Source of the DNA: Acidobacteriota bacterium
GTDB taxonomy: Bacteria; Acidobacteriota; Thermoanaerobaculia; Thermoanaerobaculales; Thermoanaerobaculaceae
Length of the DNA: 10,494 nt
Direction: 5' to 3'
Assembly (NCBI GenBank): GCA_021782525.1
Contig: JAJXUY010000032.1
Span: 1-10,494 of the forward strand
Shown here: positions 5,880-10,494 of the stretch, piece after piece
Numbering within the stretch: the stretch's first letter is position 1
How the letters are laid out: every line of letters starts with the position of its first letter
Made by a program: the position numbers and the translations under genes
The notes under the pieces: generated by a model
The model's input: only the letters and a program-made list of their open reading frames with translations
Database searches by the model: none
Told to the model about the DNA's origin: nothing

Positions 5880-7098
5880 GCAACGACTGGCCGCGATCCG
5901 CCTCGGGTTCTGGTCGGCGACCTCGATCGTGATGATCGCCGTGCTCGCCGCCATCGCCTACCTGCGCTTCACCAGGGGGCTCGGCGCCGTGACCAACCTC
6001 TCGAACTCGTTCCCGTGGGGCCTGTGGATCGGCTTCGACATCCTCTGCGGCGTCGGCCTCGCCGCCGGCGGCTTCGCCGTCACCGCGACCGTCCACATCC
6101 TCCACCTGCGGGAGTTCAAGCCGATCATGCGCCCGACCGTGCTGACGGCGTTCCTCGGCTACATCATGGTCGTCTGCGGGCTGATCTTCGACCTCGGCAA
6201 GCCGTGGAACATCTGGCACCCGATCATCATGTGGAACCCGCACTCGGTCATGTTCGAGGTCGGCTGGTGCGTGATGCTGTACACGACGGTGCTCTCGCTC
6301 GAGTTCGCGCCGGTGCTGCTGGAACGGTTCAAGCTCGACTGGCTGCTCAAGCTGCTCAAGCCGGTGACGCCGGTGCTGGTGATCGTCGGCGTGCTCCTCT
6401 CCACCCTGCACCAGTCCTCGCTCGGATCGCTGTTCTTGATCCTGCCGGAGAAGATGCACCCGCTGTGGTACACGCCGATGCTGCCGGTGCTCTTCTTCGC
6501 CTCGGCGCTCGCGGCCGGCATCGGGATGACCGTCGTGGAGTCGTGGTTCTCCCGCCGCGCCTTCGGCAAACCGATCGAGACCGACCTGCTCTCGCGCCTG
6601 TCGCGCGTCTCGGTCCTGCTGCTCGCGCTCTACCTCGCACTGCGGCTGCGCGACCTGGTCGCGCGCGACGCCCTCGCGACCGTCTTCCCACTCAGCCCGG
6701 TCACGGTGATGTTCCTGGCCGAGATCGTGCTCGGCGCGGTCGTGCCGATGGTGCTGCTCGCCATCCCGAGGTTCCGCCGGTCGCCGCGGCGGCTCGCGGT
6801 GGCGCAGGGCATGGTCGTGCTCGGCTTCATCTTCCACCGCCTGAACGTCTCGGTGACCGCGGTCGAGGCGGCGACCGGCCGCACCTACCTGCCGTCGATG
6901 ATGGAGTTCCTGGTGTCCGCCGGTCTGGTAGCGATCGGCATCTGGGTGTTCGTGCTGGCGTGCCGCTACCTCCCGATCTTCCCGGAGGGGGCGCTCGCCG
7001 AGGAAGAGAGGGTCACCCGTGCCGCGGGGAAGGCCGTGGCGAGGCCCGCGCCGCTCGCCGGCTCGGCCGCTTTTGACCGGACCCGAATTCCCGGTTAA
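5872..7098 (+). CDS. hybB: HybB/NrfD-family integral membrane quinone-interacting subunit
   Basis: 408 residues with about ten hydrophobic segments (roughly 12-32, 51-75, 89-107, 128-150, 164-185, 201-223, 246-260, 276-297, 308-325, 345-366), typical of HybB. HybB exchanges electrons between a HybA-type Fe-S subunit and the menaquinone pool; it lacks haem. Family landmarks: FPWGLWIGFD (47-56), FDLGKPWNIWHP (106-117), STLHQSSLGSLF (177-188) and HRLNVS (322-327). The ATG at 5872 is preferred over an in-frame upstream ATG at 5824 because GGGGGA (5861-5866) precedes it and the protein then begins like family members; it overlaps hybA by 8 nt, indicating coupling. The last 40 residues are a soluble Ala/Arg-rich tail. 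No hydrogenase large or small subunit accompanies it here, so its redox partner is unknown. Confidence 0.92.
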   Translation: MLRQRLAAIRLGFWSATSIVMIAVLAAIAYLRFTRGLGAVTNLSNSFPWGLWIGFDILCGVGLAAGGFAVTATVHILHLREFKPIMRPTVLTAFLGYIMVVCGLIFDLGKPWNIWHPIIMWNPHSVMFEVGWCVMLYTTVLSLEFAPVLLERFKLDWLLKLLKPVTPVLVIVGVLLSTLHQSSLGSLFLILPEKMHPLWYTPMLPVLFFASALAAGIGMTVVESWFSRRAFGKPIETDLLSRLSRVSVLLLALYLALRLRDLVARDALATVFPLSPVTVMFLAEIVLGAVVPMVLLAIPRFRRSPRRLAVAQGMVVLGFIFHRLNVSVTAVEAATGRTYLPSMMEFLVSAGLVAIGIWVFVLACRYLPIFPEGALAEEERVTRAAGKAVARPAPLAGSAAFDRTRIPG

Positions 7099-7110
7099 CG
7101 TGGGTCCACG

Positions 7111-8747
7111 GTGAACGGGGAACCATCGTCCATCTGGCGCTGGCGGTTCAACTCGCTGACGTTCCGTCTCACCGGGACCCTGATCGTCGCGCTCGCGCTC
7201 CTGCTGGCCCTGACGGCCATCGTCCAGGTCGGCCTGCAGGAGCGCTGCGCACGCGAAGCGGCGCGCATCAACGCGCTCGCGATGTCGGAGACGCTGTACG
7301 GCGCGCTCCACACCGCGATGCTCAACAACGACCGCGAGGGCCTGCACGCCGCCGTGCGCAACATCACCGAACACGACCCCAACGTCCGGCTGCGCATCTT
7401 CAACAAGGAGGGGATCATCGTCTTCTCCTCCGAGCCGCGCGAGCTGGGGACCCGCCTCGACATGCGCTCCGAGGCGTGCTTCAGGTGCCACCTGGCGGAC
7501 CGCCCGATCGCCAAGCTGCCGCCGGGCGACCGCACCCGGTCGTTCAGCGTCGGCGGCGTGCCGGCGATGGGCGTGATCCTGCCGATCGCGAACGAGCCGG
7601 CGTGCGCCAACGCCGGCTGCCACGCCCACCCCGCCACAAAGAGCCTCCTCGGCGTCCTCGACGTCACGCTGTTCGTCTCCCAGCTCGAGAACGCGCGGCG
7701 CCAGACCACGCTGCTGATGCTCGGGACCACCGGCGGCGTGCTCCTGCTCGTGGTCGGCGTCGTGCTCCTCGTCGTGCGCGGCTCGGTGCACCGCCCGATC
7801 CGGGCGCTCACTCGGACCCTGGGCGCCCTCGGCACCGGCGACTACTCCGCCCGCTTCGAGGGCAGCACGATCGCCGAGTTCGCCCAGCTCGGCGGCGAGG
7901 TGAACGCGATGGCGCAGGCGCTCGAGCGCGCCAACACCGAGCTCGTCGGCTGGGCGCAGACGCTCGAGCGGCGGGTCGAGGAGAAGACCGCCGAACTGCG
8001 CCAGGCGCAGGAGCAGATGGTGCGCGTCGAGCGCATGGCCTCTCTCGGCAAGCTCGCCGCCGTCGTCGCGCACGAGATCAACAACCCGCTCGCCAGCGTG
8101 GTGACCTACTCGAAGGTCCTTCTGCGGCGCTGGAGCAGCCGCGCCGACGCCTCCGACGAGACGCACGAGGCGGTGGGGATCCTTGGCGCGATCGCCTCGG
8201 AATCGGCGCGCTGCGGCGAGATCGTCTCCAACCTGCTGCTCTTCGCCCGCCGCACCGGCTCGCGCATGGAGCCGACCGACATCAACGAGGTGATCAACCG
8301 ATCGCTCTTCCTGATCAAGCACAAGATGGACCTCGCCCAGGTGAAGGCCGAGCTCGACCTGCTCCCGGCCATGCCGGCGGTGATGTGCGATCCCGCGCAG
8401 ATCGAGCAGGCGCTCCTCGCCCTGTGCATCAACGCCGTCGAGGCGATGCCGAACGGCGGCACGCTGACCCTGCGCACCGCCAAGGCCGGCGACGCCGGGG
8501 TCCGTGTCGTCGTCGAGGACAACGGCATCGGGATGGACAGCGAGGTGCGCGCCCACATCTTCGAGCCGTTCTTCACCACCAAGGGGGAGGGCGAGGGGAA
8601 GGGCCTCGGCCTCGGCCTCGCGGTTGTCTACGGCATCGTCCAGCGGCACAATGGCAGCATCGACGTGGCGAGCGCGCCTGGTCAGGGGACCCGCTTCACC
8701 GTCACCCTGCCCACGGGGCTCACACCCACGGGAGGGGCGGGCGAGCG

Positions 8748-8751
<4 letters not shown>
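7111..8751 (+). CDS. Sensor histidine kinase with periplasmic dihaem c-type sensor domain
   Basis: 546 residues. TM1 (about 19-42), periplasmic domain (43-198), TM2 (199-222), HAMP (223-275), coiled coil (about 280-308), HisKA with H-box VVAHEINNPLAS (318-329, His321), and HATPase: N-box INAVEAMPNGG (440-450), G1 EDNGIGMD (469-476), F-box FEPFFTT (484-490), G2 GKGLGLGLA (496-504). The sensor domain has CFRCH (123-127), a classical CXXCH haem-c motif, and CANAGCH (165-171), a CX4CH variant known from multihaem cytochromes, so it probably carries two covalent haems in the periplasm and senses redox potential or a haem ligand. The kinase core is NtrB-like. The start is GTG at 7111, the only start before TM1 in frame (a stop lies at 7096-7098); no strong ribosome site is seen, so coupling to hybB, ending 12 nt upstream, is likely. 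Its 3' end overlaps the regulator by 4 nt. Confidence 0.92.
7477..7623 (+). other. Haem-c attachment motifs CXXCH and CX4CH in the sensor domain
   Basis: Codons 7477-7491 encode Cys123-Phe-Arg-Cys126-His127 and codons 7603-7623 encode Cys165-Ala-Asn-Ala-Gly-Cys170-His171. Both lie between the two membrane helices of the kinase, in the compartment where cytochrome c maturation attaches haem. His67, His79, His88 and His173 are further possible axial ligands. Two motifs of this type in one short domain are unlikely to be chance. Confidence 0.85.
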
Positions 8752-10075
<1,324 letters not shown>

Positions 10076-10079
<4 letters not shown>

Positions 10080-10494
10080 ACGTGCGGCTGCTCGGGCTGG
10101 GCGAGATCCCGCCCGCGCTGGCCGAGGCGGTGCTCGCCGCCCTGCCGCGGCCGTTCGCCGGCGGCGAGGTCGCCAGCCTGCCCGCCTCGTTCGAGCACTG
10201 CTACGACCGCACCCGCGCCCAGGTGGACGCCGCCTGCCTGATCGAGCACGTTCCCGGGCCGGAGTCGGGCTGGTCCAACCTCGCGCTCACCGGCGCCGAC
10301 CTCTTCATGCCGGCGCTCACCTACGTCTTCGGCATCTCCCACCTCGGCGGCCGCCGCGGTATCGTCTCCTGGTTCAGGCTCCACTCGGAGGAGGAGGACG
10401 CCGCCACTCAGACGCGCTTCCTCCGCCGCATCACCACCGAGGCCGTGCACGAGCTCGGGCACGGGATGGGGCTGGTCCACTGCGTGGTGCCGGA
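10076..10494 (+). CDS. amzA: Archaemetzincin-type zinc metalloprotease, N-terminal part (cut by window edge)
   Basis: 139 codons are visible before the right edge. HELGHGMGLVHC (125-136) is the start of the archaemetzincin (peptidase M54) signature HExxHxxGxxHCx4C: His125, His129 and His135 would bind zinc, Glu126 is the catalytic base, and Cys136 begins the extra structural zinc site typical of this family. The rest of that cysteine motif lies beyond the window. Upstream, GRRGIVSWFRL (92-102) is the hydrophobic strand before the active-site helix, and the protein starts NVRLLGLGEIPP. The start is GTG at 10076, overlapping the regulator stop (GTGA); GTG at 10082 is an alternative. Archaemetzincins are soluble and lack signal peptides, as here. 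Their bacterial substrates are not established. The overlap suggests co-expression with the redox operon. Confidence 0.88.

Noticed and set aside
5746..8649. A 967-codon open frame on the minus strand opposite hybB and the kinase
   Set aside because: It lies antisense to genes with clear family motifs. Its composition (Arg, Glu, Asp, His, Ala repeats) is what reverse reading of GC-rich codons gives, and it has no recognisable domain.
7476..8747. In-frame upstream extension of the response regulator by about 420 codons
   Set aside because: The frame is open only because of GC bias across the kinase gene. The regulator family start, the ATGA overlap and the GGAGGGG ribosome site fix the start at 8748.

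Overview
The window is uniformly GC-rich bacterial DNA with tightly packed, often overlapping genes and strong GC bias at third codon positions. A type IV pilus motor cluster and an LPS heptosyltransferase-type gene point to a Gram-negative (diderm) host. Gene content and the pilB-pilT-pilC order fit Acidobacteriota or the former Deltaproteobacteria (Desulfobacterota/Myxococcota). This taxonomic placement is inference from gene content; no marker gene is present.

Left half (1-4087), all on the minus strand, reading right to left: a GT9 heptosyltransferase (waaC-like, 3077-4087), then pilB (extension ATPase, 1248-2963), pilT (retraction ATPase, 113-1228) and the first 36 codons of pilC (inner-membrane platform, running off the left edge at base 1). 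Gaps from pilB to pilC are 3-19 nt, so these three form one operon. The waaC-like gene is separated from pilB by 112 bp, which hold a weak possible promoter and a 9-bp inverted repeat.

Centre (4088-4445): a 358-bp divergent intergenic region. It carries a sigma-70-like promoter that places the waaC transcript start at or next to its GTG codon (possibly leaderless), an AT-rich island with a near-perfect palindrome, a dyad that could be an enhancer site, and a near-consensus sigma-54 promoter (TGGCAA-N5-TTGCT, 4380-4395) aimed at the rightward operon.

Right half (4446-10494), all on the plus strand: a membrane-anchored GcvH-like protein, a HybA-like four-cluster ferredoxin with a C-terminal anchor, a HybB/NrfD-family quinone-interacting membrane protein, a sensor histidine kinase whose periplasmic domain has two haem-c attachment motifs (CXXCH and CX4CH), an NtrC-family sigma-54 activator, and the 5' part of an archaemetzincin protease gene. 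Junctions are 3 nt (gcvH-hybA), 8-nt overlap (hybA-hybB), 12 nt (hybB-kinase), 4-nt overlap (kinase-regulator) and 4-nt overlap (regulator-metzincin).

The proposed reading is a self-regulating redox module. A membrane Fe-S/quinone unit without any visible catalytic subunit is encoded with a c-haem sensor kinase that could read periplasmic redox state or a haem ligand. The kinase would phosphorylate the NtrC-type activator, which would activate the sigma-54 promoter at the head of the same operon. The GcvH-like protein lacks lysine at the usual lipoylation position, and no hydrogenase, formate dehydrogenase or molybdopterin subunit is present, so the module's electron partner is unknown.
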